A stretch of DNA of 64,000 nucleotides, from contig NC_092032.1 of assembly GCF_042242105.1 (NCBI RefSeq), positions 16,603,915-16,667,914 of the forward strand. Direction: 5' to 3'. The notes beneath the pieces were generated by a model that was not told where the DNA came from, made no database searches, and saw nothing but the letters and a program-made list of their open reading frames with translations. A program made the translations under genes and the position numbers. Numbering within the stretch: position 1 is the first letter of the stretch; the number at the start of each line of letters is the position of its first letter. Shown here in pieces: positions 15,201 to 27,214 of the stretch. This stretch comes from Pempheris klunzingeri (Eukaryota > Chordata > Actinopteri > Acropomatiformes > Pempheridae).

Positions 15201-18200
15201 AGACTGAGGGCACAGATAAAAATGGATCAAAGATGAACAGTGGTTTCATTCATTAGAACACCAACCCAATAATGCCTCAGCGCTTCCAGGCCATGCAAAA
15301 TCATCCAAACCAAGAGATAATCATTTGTTTAGTTAGATAATCTGGTCACCATTTAAATGCCTTTTGATTTGCTGTGAATAGAGGCACACACTGATGCATC
15401 TGATCAAGAGATCATTCCTCAGAAAGCTTGCAGCCATAACTCTATTTACATACAAGATAAGGTTCACACACAGAAACCCATGCAAATAAAACTTAACCAA
15501 TGATTGTTCATTTCAAGGAGATATGAAAAGTAGATAAGAGTTCCTAAAGGGATAGTTCCCATCACAACATACGCTATTCCATCTTGCTCTGGTGAATTAT
15601 GAGACATGTAAATGGGTAATCATGAGAGGATGTGTGGGAATAGTGTACACAATAAACAACTGGGTTATAAATATTTCTCTCAATTTCCCTACATTTAGCC
15701 TTCATACACATCATGTAGCGTGCACCATCTGCTGATCCAACAGTTTGAATCCATTCTCACACATTTTTGAATCAACAGCTTAACAAATGTGTCTCCAGTG
15801 TCACAGAACTAAACGTGTTTTTACTTGACAACCATTGAGAACCCCAGAAGGTCGTTTAACACCACTTATGGTGGTTTTGAGTATTTCAAGGATCAGCTGT
15901 GATCTGAATTAAATAATAATCCATCTGCTGCATGATCATTTCTTTCCTGATTTCCAAGTTGAGACTTATTCGCTTGCTCATTTTGCACAACACTAGAAAA
16001 CTATAAATGTATTATAACATGTAAAATGATTGATTTAAAATAAATCTCAAAGAAAAACTTTTTTCCTCCCCTGTTCCAGCTTCATGTACTCCCTTCAGAG
16101 GGGACACAAGAAAAACTCACTGTTGATTATAATGTAATGTTTTTAAATTGCAGATACAAACAAATAGCTTTCTCAGTGACGTGAATAACAGAGCAATCAC
16201 TATATCATCCTTTAGTCATTCATGTATTTATTGTTTTTACCCACCTAGAAATACTCCAGGTCACAGGGGTCTGTGGGGAAATCCCAATAAGGTCATCAGT
16301 GCATCACAGGGATCAGATGGTCTAATAGTTTTACTATGGCTGCTGTGGCAGACAACAGTTGCTCAGCTGCTGAGAGATGAATATGGATGCATTACTGTTG
16401 ATCACTCAGCATGCATACTGAAAAGCTTCATACTCAGTGAAGCTGCACCTAATATGTCTGCAGGAAGAGGAAGCTTACAGTGAATCCAGCTCAGGGTAGC
16501 AACAGCTAGGAGACATTATGTCGCAATAAAAGAAAATACTGATAAAGTTGTTATACATATTGGTATATAAGTGCTTGTGTAAAATAATATATTAGACTCT
16601 GATGGCTGAATGACATACTGAGTGTGCCGCTCCCATTCAGAGTATTTGGCAGAGGAGACATCTGGGGTGACAGAGGAAATAAATGTGTCATGAGGCGAGG
16701 ATGTAAAGATAGTACAGGCTCAGTTACTGGTCATATAGTGTGAGAGGTTACAAGAAAATTGTTTTTCCCACGATAGAAAGATCATAAAAGAATTAATTAT
16801 TAAAGAAGACATTCAAGGTACAAAAAGCAGTATCTTGACAGCCAGGACATTGAGCACTCCCATTTCGTCCATGACATATAACTTGTAAGATAAATACCAG
16901 AAAAGATGATTTCTTTGCTGAAGTGCTGGAATTTCTAGCTGATTTTGAGAAGGTTGTTGTTATTGTTGTCAAGAAACAAAGATGTGTCAACCTCATAGCA
17001 TTTCAAATGCTCCCCATGCTCCCTGACCTACTTACAATTTGAGTCACTTGTTTGTGATGAAGCCAAGACTAGGGAAAATGTGAATGTATGTATGCACAGG
17101 GCATCCTGAGCGGCATCAGAGATGTTGTGGTCTCCGTCTTCCGTCACTGGTCGTAGTAGTCACAGTTGACTAATTCTCCTTTTAACTGAACTGAATTTCA
17201 AGCAAGCCTCTTAAAAACATAAAATAAAATCTATGAAATCGAAGCTTATTCTGTTGGCACACTCCACTCAATAAATAAAATGTCATCCTTTAATCCCAAA
17301 TCCATGATTTTAGATAATACTCGCAGACTTTTTACGCAGAAATACGATACTGCATCTCATGTGGCTGTAAATGTCTAAATCAGCCATAAAACCAGGCCAC
17401 CCATGTCCCCATAGGAGTTCACACAGCTCTGAAATACAGTATTGACTCCTTGAGACAGTTCTAAAAATAGCACCCAACGCCTGTTTCCTGGGGCTCATAG
17501 CAGGGCCCTGATGACTGTCTGCTCACCTTCAAAGGGCAACGCAGCCTGAATTCACCACAGTGCCATCTTGCGACAGTCTTGAATTATCTCTGATGGGCAG
17601 AGCAGAGCACATTAACGGCTTTATGGTGGCGTTGAAACAGCCTTAACACTCACTGCTCTTTGTTTCCCAATTTTTTGCAATAAAGTGAAACAGAAGTTTA
17701 GATGTGATGATGCATGCTGCTGCCAAGATGAAACGGTGAAGATCAAAAGGTGGATATTAAGGGAAGGAGCTAAGAGGTGGGATATCTGCAGACGACTGAT
17801 TAATGTTTCTGGTGCATCTCTTCTGGTATATTTCAATAAACAATGACAAAGTAAGACTGTGGGAATAATTAAAGGCCCTGTAAATGTATTTTCTCAAACA
17901 GATTCTTATTATGAGCAGTGGGGTCTTACATGAAAGCACAATATTCTGCAAAAGATCAAACAGTTTTGGTGATTCAACACGAGGGATTTTCTGTATTTTT
18001 TATTCAGCCTGTGCTGGTTTGAAGTGGGAGCTGTGTGATGTCACATATTTATGTGCAAAATGTAGGATTTGAGCAACATTTGAATCAAGATCTGATGGCA
18101 GTTGTGAGGTTGTTTGCTCATGTTGCCGTCGCTGCCAAATTCAAATCTGATCAAACCAAATCCACACAGTCCTGAGGAAGCAGATTGAGTTTTTGTGTGC

Positions 18201-18455
18201 TTAACACCTAATTAAAAACACCTAAAAATGTTTTTTTCAAACATGGACTTTGAATGTGGCGCATTTCTTTATAAATATTTGGCGTCAAAATTGAACTCAT
18301 ATTTTCAGGCTGAACCAGACCAGTCCATGCTCCACTTTTATTGGCTAGCTCGCCTTTGTTTTTTAATTCTGTGCACTGACCCCTGAAACATAAGACCCTA
18401 GGCAAGAGAAAAGAATACAGATCAATCTCAGCTTTAAGACAAATCATAAAATGTA
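6269..18455. other. 12-kb intergenic stretch, no supported gene
   Basis: I see no exon-like segment flanked by plausible splice sites, no tRNA or rRNA, and no transposase or reverse transcriptase remnant. The longest open frame (11009-11599, minus) has no recognisable domain and looks like chance. The stretch could hold enhancers, but sequence alone does not show it. Confidence 0.45.
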
Positions 18456-18482
18456 ATCCCCTTAGTGTGAGACTAAGGGGAT
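18456..18482. repeat. Perfect 11-bp hairpin
   Basis: Left arm ATCCCCTTAGT (18456-18466) and right arm ACTAAGGGGAT (18472-18482) are exact reverse complements around a 5-nt loop. No gene borders it, so it is not a bacterial-type terminator. Its function is unknown. Confidence 0.85.
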
Positions 18483-19367
18483 ATAAAGGGGAGATTTAAC
18501 TTTGTACATACACGGTCAAACACAAACGTAAAGGGGACGTGTCGGTGTTGTGTAACATAAACCTTAGAAAACATGTTGTATGATTTAGATACATGAGGCA
18601 GGAAACACTTTCCATGCATCAAAAAAATCAACTCTGGACTGCATCAAACAGGAAAACCTTCTCATGACCTTCCAGCTTTTGCAATGGTTGAGCTAATTTC
18701 TCCAGGGAAAAGGAAAATTGGTGAGAAAAAGCCTTTAGCCCAATTATGAAGGGACCTGATGTAGCACAGCTAAATGCTGCGGTGTGTTTCAGTCAACAGT
18801 GCAGAGGTGAGATGAAGGGGTCTGTCATCTGGTGTAAAACAAGTCCACTGGTAAAAGACAGAGTGTAATTATGAAGGTATAGATTGGTATCTCAGGGAAA
18901 TGGTGCAGCATTTGAAAAAGCCATTACAGCTCGGAGATTGGATCAGGAACGGTCTGAGCAAATGAATGGCATCGTTTATGTGTTATGTAACCATTCAAAG
19001 AGGTGAGGGAGGCTGAGAGGGTGAGAAACAAAATACAGGAGCATGGCAGGGGGCTGCAGGAAGAGCCAGACTAAACAGAATACGAGTGTTGGAGGAACCA
19101 GCAAAGGTTTGTCTGTACAGCAAAGGTGAAGGCAGGAGATGAGGACGCTTGGAGATGTTTATCATGTCCCACAGCTTCAGATCATTTGAGGTTTTGTAGA
19201 TGAGAGCTCACTGTGCGAGCCAGACTGCTGGCCGCCTGTCAGGGGAGGCAGCGAGGGATGTGACCTTGGAAAGATATTGTTATAATGTAAACAGCAGGGC
19301 TGCTGGCTCTGCCAGCTTTGCTACTGACCTGTTTTAAAGGACAGGAAAATTTGTTCTTCTTTTCTTA
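18483..19367. other. Intergenic, nothing recognised
   Basis: Purine-rich patches around 18,980-19,160 (gagggaggctgagaggg-like sequence) but no gene or element that I can support. Confidence 0.5.
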
Positions 19368-19396
19368 AACATAGTTATTCTCTAAATAACTATGTT
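19368..19396. repeat. Perfect 12-bp hairpin
   Basis: Left arm AACATAGTTATT (19368-19379) and right arm AATAACTATGTT (19385-19396) pair perfectly across a 5-nt loop. It is AT-rich and about 0.9 kb from the hairpin at 18456. The stem is too short for a normal miRNA precursor. Confidence 0.85.
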
Positions 19397-21838
19397 CTGA
19401 ATGTTTGCGTGGCCCTTTCAGACTAAGTATATCTGTCTTGCAAAGTCACTCTGTCCTCCTCCTTAAAGCTCTTTTATGAGAGGGCCTTTCTCAAGCTGCT
19501 ATTAGAAATGTCACATCATTTCAGTGTTCAAATACCTAAAGGCCCCCTCCACTCACAAATGAATGCAATATGAAACTTAGAGACAGTAGATAACAAGAAG
19601 ATAATAAGCTTTAACTAAGTCAGTTAAATCTTATATGTAAATCAGTTTAGTAAAATCCTGTGTGTAAAATGTCTCTAGAAGACATTGATTGTATGATGTA
19701 TGTATGTAGTCAGATAGTAATAAAGAATAAAAATCTATATATATATTCTTTATTCTGCATTTAAATGTCAGTCACTTCTGTTATTATTCCTTTCTGTGTG
19801 AGCAGTGTAAACATATCCCCCAAAAATACATATACATACATACATTATTAGGATTTTTAGAAGTTGGTCACATAATTCTGAATGAGTGATTAAACTTTTC
19901 TGTGGAGAAACTTTATCAGACACAAAGTATTATTCAGATCAGTGACTTAAAACATCTGGGGGGTTTTTATCTTTTACTTGTGCCTATCTACATTTTATTA
20001 TTGTTTTCTTATTAAAGCACCCTTTGTTTTGAACTGAAATGCAAATTAAGTATATTATTATCTATCATTCTTCACCAGTATTAATATCATTATTTCTTTC
20101 ATTATTAATGATGGATGTCTACAAAACGACACTTGTAGGCTAATCATGTTTCACAAAGTAAGAGTTAGCATATCGCACCAAAGCTCAAGTGGTTTGAATT
20201 ATGTTGCATGTTTTTTTAATGAGTTTTGTTCATGTGTTTACACATTTCTGAAATCAACAGGTTCATTTCTTTTAAATCGTGTCATACTGCCTTTGTTGCT
20301 AAACCTCCACAGTCACATCAGCATTAGATGTTCTCCTACAGCTCTCATTTGTTTATTTGTGTTTTCTCCCGTCTGTATAAAAATAAAAACGTGCATCCTC
20401 TTGCTCTCCATCTGCCAAAGTAAAGTTAATAGTCCCATTATAGCTAATGGATTGTTCTCATAGTTTATTCAGTGCATCCTCTTGCCTCTCCATTGTCTTT
20501 GGCTTCTGGGAAGCTGCTAATGCGGCGCCAGTAATGGCTTAGGTAAACTGTTATGTCTGATGTTGTTTGCCACTAATGGTAAAACAGTAGCCCACCAACA
20601 ATAGCAAACACAAGCAGGGAAGATGACATGCAAATAATTCACAAATAAGCACAAACATTGTTGTTGTGTCACATAATAAAATCTAAATTAAAAGTCACAG
20701 GGTGGCCTGGATAGACAAATATTCACTTGAAAGATGCAACTCAATGTGTTTTTTGAAGTTTGGTTGAATCACAGAGCACCTGTTAAATTATTATAATATA
20801 TCTATTACATAAAAAGACTCACGGTGAGTCGATGGCAATAACTTATGCTTTTATATGAGGAATTAATCAACAGCCACTTAAAATCACTTCCTATCCCACT
20901 TGCCAGCACTTGTTGCTTAAATAAACATGGAAAAGGAAGTTAAAGAGGGCGGGTGGGCAGCTGGGGGGATACAATCAGGATAAGTGCACACAAACTTGAT
21001 TTAGACTCGTGTGTGTTGTCTGATCATAGTGGATCCAGTTATATCCCACATCCACACTCACTTCTGCCTAAAAGTGCACATAGAAACACATATACACACA
21101 TAACACACCCATACACTCCTTTACTAACAGACAGAGAAAAGGGAAGGAAATGTTTGCTTACACACAATCAGCTGATGACCCAGCACAGCGTTTCCTGTTC
21201 TAATGACCTTCTGTCCACATTGTAATCCTACTGTATGCTGTAATAATGTCTTTAAAGTATGAATGAACCATTCATTGTGTTTTACTGTTGGAGAAGCATA
21301 ATGGGTGATTGGGTCTTTTCTGTTTCCTGCCAATGATTTAACAGCAGAGGGAGATCTCAGCCAAGGACATATCTACCCAAATACCAGCCTGTTAATCTGT
21401 CTACAGACAGAACACAGTGCCACAGGGCTGGTGTCACAGTGGGCTATAACAGGCTCCCTCAGCTGATTCATGGCGGTGGATGGTCATTGGCTGCCACCTG
21501 CTGGAGAGACAAACACAGAGGTACAGTGGGACTGTGTGAATATCTGGAGCGCAAGTTATTTTACATATCTAAATCATTGCAATAAAGATTTACAATCATT
21601 TGGATACAATACAATAGGCTATGCAGTAATAAACAGTACAAGTACTGTTCATGTTACAGGTCTACGCACATACTACAAAATGATTTGGATAGGACAGAAT
21701 GGAATGGCTGTTCTTTGTTATCATGAACAGGCTTTTTTATATATATAATTATTCATTATTTATGTATTTATTAATTCAGTCAATCATTGAATCATTTTTA
21801 CAACAGTAGTAGTAGCTGTAGTTGTCTAGTATAGTTGA
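19397..21838. other. Intergenic, nothing recognised
   Basis: AT-rich spacer with short (TA) and TTA-rich runs near 19,738 and 20,050-20,110. No supported coding or RNA gene. Confidence 0.5.
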
Positions 21839-22110
21839 AATAATAATAATAATAATAATAATAATCCTTTCTTGATCCCCATGGGGGAAATTCAGGTGTT
21901 GCAGCAGCCAATGGACAACATTAAAGTACAAAATTAAAAGCGCAATAGAAAAAAAGTAACACAGATCAAAAAATACAACCGGGTTATGATTTAAATAAAT
22001 CAAACTAAAACAATGTGCTAACATAATAACAATCATAGTAATAATAATCTTTGTAATATAATAATGATATTATTATTATTATTTTCATCATCATCATCAT
22101 ACAAATAAAT
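21839..22110. repeat. AAT/CAT microsatellites flanking a dispersed teleost-type repeat
   Basis: An (AAT)n run at about 21839-21865 leads directly into a segment containing TTGATCCCCATGGGGGAAAT and continues AT-rich to another ATT/ATC microsatellite at about 22071-22100. From memory this core resembles a sequence found many times in fish genomes, commonly at the end of a degenerate retrotransposon copy. I cannot name the family from sequence alone. Confidence 0.55.
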
Positions 22111-22293
22111 AAATAAAGAGGAAGAAGAAAAAGAAATGTCGCAGTTTATATCATACCGTAATAAAGAAAGTAAATACAAGATAAATATAGTTTCTTTAGT
22201 TTCTGTCAACAGGCTCTCCGCCCCTCCGGCGCAGCCCGTATTCACAGTCAAACGCACACAGCGCAGAGGGCGGACCCAAACGTAAAGCTTTAA

Positions 22294-22336
22294 CCAATCA
22301 GTGTTGTCCTAGAGCGATGGAGTCGCAGCTGATTGG
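22294..22336 (+). promoter_or_regulatory. Two CCAAT boxes upstream of the retinol dehydrogenase gene
   Basis: A forward CCAAT (22294-22298) and a reverse one, ATTGG (22332-22336), lie 190-230 bp before the predicted start codon at 22526. The surrounding sequence is more GC-rich than the spacer. The pair is typical of NF-Y-type vertebrate promoters. No clear TATA box is seen. Confidence 0.5.
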
Positions 22337-22525
22337 CTAAAATCCCAGCCTATCAAACATTACTGTTTATTGACACTTCCGCATCGCCAGTTTTCAACAT
22401 ACCGAGGCTTTTTTTTTTATGAACTTGATGAGGCTTGTGGTGCCCTCGAGTCTGAGACTGAAGATTTGTTTTTGAGGTTTCAGGTCTTAATTCAGCCAAA
22501 CACCTGACTGCTGTAGTTCAGTGAG

Positions 22526-25500
22526 ATGCAGGCTATAAGGTGAGGACTCTGTACATTCAAGGGAAAACCACCAACTGTCTGAATGAATTATGTTATTTCA
22601 GCTAATTCTGCTCAAACTTCATTTTAGATAACTTTATAAGTGAGTTCATCGCTACATAACCGCTAACAAAAGTTGTCTTTGCCTCAGCTGAGGGCAAACT
22701 AGTATATTACATTACATTTTAAGTGTGTTTTAGTTGCTGTTCTTGTCAGTAAAGTCACACCCATTTTGACACAGTGTTGTAACAGTGTTTTCTCAACATC
22801 TCAGAAATTTCTTCCGGGCTGCCTGGTCTTCTGCTGAAAAGCTAGATGGCCAAACTGTGCTCATCACTGGTGCCAACACTGGTATTGGCAAAGAAACAGC
22901 CATCGACTTGGCAAAGAGAGGTTGGTCTGACAGAAAGTCTGCAGCTTAAACTTCACCTCACACTGATCCTGCTCAACTTTTATTTTGCTTCGTCATGGTG
23001 ACTTGAATCATGTGCATTAATGGGCATCATGACATGTTTGGATTTTGTGCTAATGTGATATATATATATATATATAATTATTATTTTGTGTACTAATATC
23101 TCAACAATACATATTTTCAGCGCCTTGGAGGGAAGCATTCAAAAATATGTTACCAGACATTCAACCCTCCAGGCAATTCTAGCTAGTCTGCTTGTGCACA
23201 TTGAAATATTTGTTGTTCATGTAGTTATGCACACAATAAGCATACACAGGGAACGCATACATAAAGAGGATACACAGAAAACTATGTGTGTTGTTTTTCA
23301 CTTTATGTATATACTAAACTTGACAAACGTATTTATGAAAAAGTTAGTTCATAAGAATCCCATCAAGTGTTTGATGCCAATGGAGGTTTTTTTTTTTTGA
23401 CAGTTTTTGATACTCAGTGTTACACATTTTGACCTGTACTCAAATGCTACTGGAGTTTCAATACCCAGTTCTGATTTCCTGCAATAAAATATAAAGAAAA
23501 TGTGTTTCCACACATTTTTCTACTTAACTTTTCTGTGAAGCTTAATATACGACTTTGGGCGAGCAAGTTAAAACACAGTAAACTGAGTAGTGTTTAACTT
23601 TAACAGGATATTTTCTTATTCTCTAAGATGAAAATTTCCTTTTGTCCTTGTTTGTGAGTGCACACACAGAATCAGCATGTGTATACAGACATTGTTTATA
23701 CTGTTTTATTTCACTACTGTTTATTTTTCTGTTTAGGGGCGAAAGTCATCATGGCGTGCCGGGACATGGAGAAAGCACAGGCTGCTGTGAAAGAAGTCAT
23801 TGAAACCTCAGGCAACGAAAATGTGGTCTGCATGAAACTGGACTTGGCAGATAGCAAGTCGATTAGAGAATTCGCTGAAGCAATCAACACAGGTTCAACA
23901 GAATGTTCCTCAGACATCTGGACACTTTAAGGTACTTTAAAGCAACAACATCTCACTTCTTAATGTTCTGTTTCTGCAGGAGAACCAAAACTCAACATCC
24001 TCATCAACAATGCTGGTGTCATGGTTTGTCCTTATGGGAAAACAGCGGATGGCTTTGAGATGCAGATCGGTGTCAATCACATGGGTAAATAAAACTATGT
24101 TGTCTCCTACATGTGTGATAAGTAAAGGAGTTAAAGATTTGTGGAGATGGACTGTCTTAGTACATCACTGACGTGGCTTCGTGTTTATACAAATTTCTTT
24201 CATATGTGACACACAAATCATTAGTAACATGGTGTCCTGTTGACATAAAATCTACTTCAAATTTATTTTAAATGAACTTCTGTTGATATTTGTAAGCAGA
24301 GAGAGGAATTCAATGATTTAGGTTTTCTGTCATGCTGGACTGCCAATATTAGTAGTCTTAGTAGCAGCCTTTCCTCTTAGCGGGAGGGATCAAGGCACTC
24401 AAAACTATTCCCATATTTGCATATAATGTCCACTAGGAGGCAGACATAGTTTTTGTTTTTTTATTTTTTTGTCCGTTGTCTTTGCAGCTTGTGTTCTTAC
24501 TAAATCAAGTGTATTGAAACTTTAATGCAACAGTACCTGCAGAAACAATGCTTGCTGTAACACTTTCAGTGGTTTTGTTTGGAAATGGTAAAAACCATAC
24601 ATCATAAATATCAACCTGCTTGAATTATAACAAAGTGTGTACATACGTGTGAGGAGCGGCTGTTTCTCTGTGGTAGAGCGGGGCGTCCACTGTTCGCAGG
24701 GTTGGAGGGCTCCCGTTCCGAATGAGAGGCAAAATTGTAAAGCTCTTTGTTGGTTATGGTAGAAAAGCATTGTGTAAATGCCTTTGCATTGCGCAGTCTA
24801 AGACTCGGGACAAAGAACACACCAAGGGGTGTGTATAGCCCTCTATTATACTTCACTATTAAACAGTAATGTACTTTTGCTGTTAAATATTGATTGGTGT
24901 GTTAGAGCTTGCTGTGCTGTAATGCCTGATAAGGCAAATAGTCTCTAGGTACAATAGAGAGAACAATTTATCACCCTGCCATCAGAACTTTTGACCCTGC
25001 CAAGGTTTATAGTCTGAAAGACGCTTCCGATTCAAGGATTCAAGGATCTTAACTGGCATACCAGCACACATTTCAACATGAGATGGCACAAAATGAAGTA
25101 CTTTGGTCCCAGTTATAAGCCAAAGAGAATAAATAAACTGGATAAACAAGAGTACTATAAAATAAACAAGAGCACTATAAAATAAACAAGAGCACTATAA
25201 AAAGCATCAAAAGCACCATAAAAACAAGTATTTAGCAGTGATAAATAAGCATATGTGCAGAATGCAGTTGGCTGGGTTATAAAGGGAAATGTGCAGTGAG
25301 GTAGGTCTGTAGAAGTGTAAAGTGTCTGTAGTTGCAGGTAGCAGGTATCAGGGGGGCTACAGAGCACCACCACAACAGCCTCTGGAAAGAAGCTGTTCCT
25401 CAGTCTGGTGGTCCTGCTCCGGATTCAGGAGGGGGCTCAGCACACAGCCCTGGGGGGAGCTCAGTGCTGAGGGTGATGGAGGAGGAGAGGATGCAGTGGA

Positions 25501-27214
25501 TTGTGACGGTCTTTGGCCCGTTGGTTAGGATAGTTTCTGCACCAGGGTTTGTGGGGTGATTGTGTTGGAGGTAGAAGTGAAGTCCAAAAAGAGCAGGGGG
25601 ACATATGCGTTCTTGCTAACAAGGAGGATGATGGTTGTGTGAACCACAGATGAAGTGGCATCACCAGTGGAGCAGTTCTTCCTGTAGGCGTACTGATGGG
25701 GGGTTCACAGGAGTCAATGAAATAGAATCACTGGAATAACTTCCTTGTCTGGTCTCTTTAATTTGGATATCATTACTTAGCATAAAGACAACCTGGACAC
25801 CTGTATACATGTTTTTGGCTCTGTGTGCCTAATAATAAACTAGTAACTGTGTGTATCAACAACACAAAGCCTACACAGTGAATTAAGTATAAGAGAATAT
25901 GTAACAATGCTGAAATGTTTCTCAAATATTACTTATACTCCTTTTAAGATACAATATCCTCTTTCAGCTTTCTGAAACTCTGATTTTAAAATTGTAAAAT
26001 GATTTCTTTATTGTCCAGGTCACTTCCTGTTGACACATTTGTTGCTTGACCTGATTAAAAGATCGGCACCAGCCAGGATTATCAATGTGTCCTCCATGGC
26101 TCACACCTGGGGCTCCATCAACCTGGACGACATCAACAGCGAGAAGAGTTACGACAAGAAGGGAGCCTACTCTCAGAGCAAGCTAGCTAATGTCCTCTTC
26201 ACCCGCTCGTTGGCTAAGAGACTAGAAGGTATTTGTTGTACCTTTTACCTCTGCCACTGAATTTAACTTGCACTGAAGTTCAAACGTTCTATTTATATGC
26301 TTTGTCATTGATGCTGTACAGAAACAGTAATCAGACGGTGATTCGTCTTTCAGGCACAGGTGTGACGACATATTCCCTCCACCCTGGAGTCGTCCAGACA
26401 GATTTATGGCGTCACCTGACCCCCACCCAACAGGTTTTCATGAAGGTGGTCAGTCCTTTCACCAAAAACTCTGTCCAGGGGGCGCAGACGACCATTTACT
26501 GTGCAGTGGAACCGTCCCTGGAGAAAGAGAGCGGTGGATACTACAGGTACACTGAACACGTAGACATTAAATCTTTTTTTGTGATATTAGATTAATGTCT
26601 TTCAATAAAAACACATTAAAAACATGTTTCCATGCTAATCCTGTTAACTTGATCCCAAGCCAAGGTTGGCAACCTCTCACCTAATTTACAATATAGTAGT
26701 TATATATATAGTGGTAATCAAACTGTTTGAAGAGGGATACTAAAAGTTTTATTGTGGTGTGGGCAATCAAGTCTTACATAAACATGGATTATCTAGTGAG
26801 AGTTGTCTGTCACAGGCACTGAAATTACTGCTCTGTGTTGTTAGTATACAAATTTAGAAAATAAAAGACTTTTACACAATGCAATAGTTTGCTTTTAGTT
26901 TAGAATGTCCTTACAAGAAGATGGTCACTATTTGCTAAATAGATATTACTTTTAAGATCAACTGATCACATGAATGAATCACTTCCCAGTTAAAATGCCT
27001 TTAAAAATCTTCTGATGGAATACATCCAGGACTTGAGCCTAAAACTCATCATATGAGAGAGATGATTTATCTAATTTTTAAGTTGGCTCTCTAATATGTC
27101 TTCGCTCGCAGCGACTGTGCTCCCGCCAACTGCTCAGAGGCCGGTAAAGACGACGACGTAGCGCAGAAGTTGTGGGAACTGAGCTGTCGGATGCTGTCGA
27201 TAACGTGGGAATGA
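22526..27214 (+). CDS. rdh12l: Retinol dehydrogenase 11/12-like short-chain dehydrogenase, 7 exons, 298 aa
   Basis: The family carries out NADP(H)-dependent interconversion of retinol and retinal, and also reduces other lipid aldehydes. Exons: 22526-22539, 22805-22920, 23737-23892, 23980-24084, 26019-26228, 26354-26546, 27112-27214; all introns are GT-AG and the total is 897 nt. Classical SDR signatures are present: cofactor motif TGANTGIG (residues 26-33), ACRD (50-53, the Arg favours NADP), NNAG (105-108), Ser156, and Tyr181/Lys185 in YSQSK. The 25-residue Ser-Tyr spacing is that of RDH11/12. Unlike human RDH12 it begins MQAIRNFF and has no N-terminal hydrophobic membrane anchor, as expected of the shorter fish rdh12-like proteins. 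The start is the only ATG before the spliced Rossmann fold. Intron 4 (1.9 kb) carries repeats. The exact orthologue (rdh12l or another RDH11/12 paralogue) is uncertain; the family is secure. The next gene downstream, 1.5 kb away on the same strand, is a PKS. Confidence 0.92.
23058..23077. repeat. (TA)n microsatellite
   Basis: About ten AT dinucleotides inside intron 2 of the retinol dehydrogenase gene. Confidence 0.85.
25020..25690. repeat. Degenerate dispersed repeat with an internal 20-bp minisatellite
   Basis: In intron 4 of the RDH gene. A duplicated TTCAAGGA motif at about 25033 is followed by roughly three copies of a 20-bp unit (aataaacaag + agcactataa, 25143-25201). Then comes a GC-richer block with GGAAAGAAGCTGTTCCTCAG (25384-25403). 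From memory similar blocks recur in many fish genomes, so I read this as an old transposable-element copy. I see no intact coding frame or terminal repeats, and the family is not assigned. Confidence 0.5.

Noticed and set aside
16148-16483. 111-codon open frame on the plus strand
   Set aside because: No motif or homology that I recognise, and no promoter, splice or poly(A) context.
25143-25201. Regular 20-bp direct repeats as a CRISPR-like array
   Set aside because: Units are contiguous without spacers, only about three copies, in an intron of a vertebrate gene: a minisatellite.
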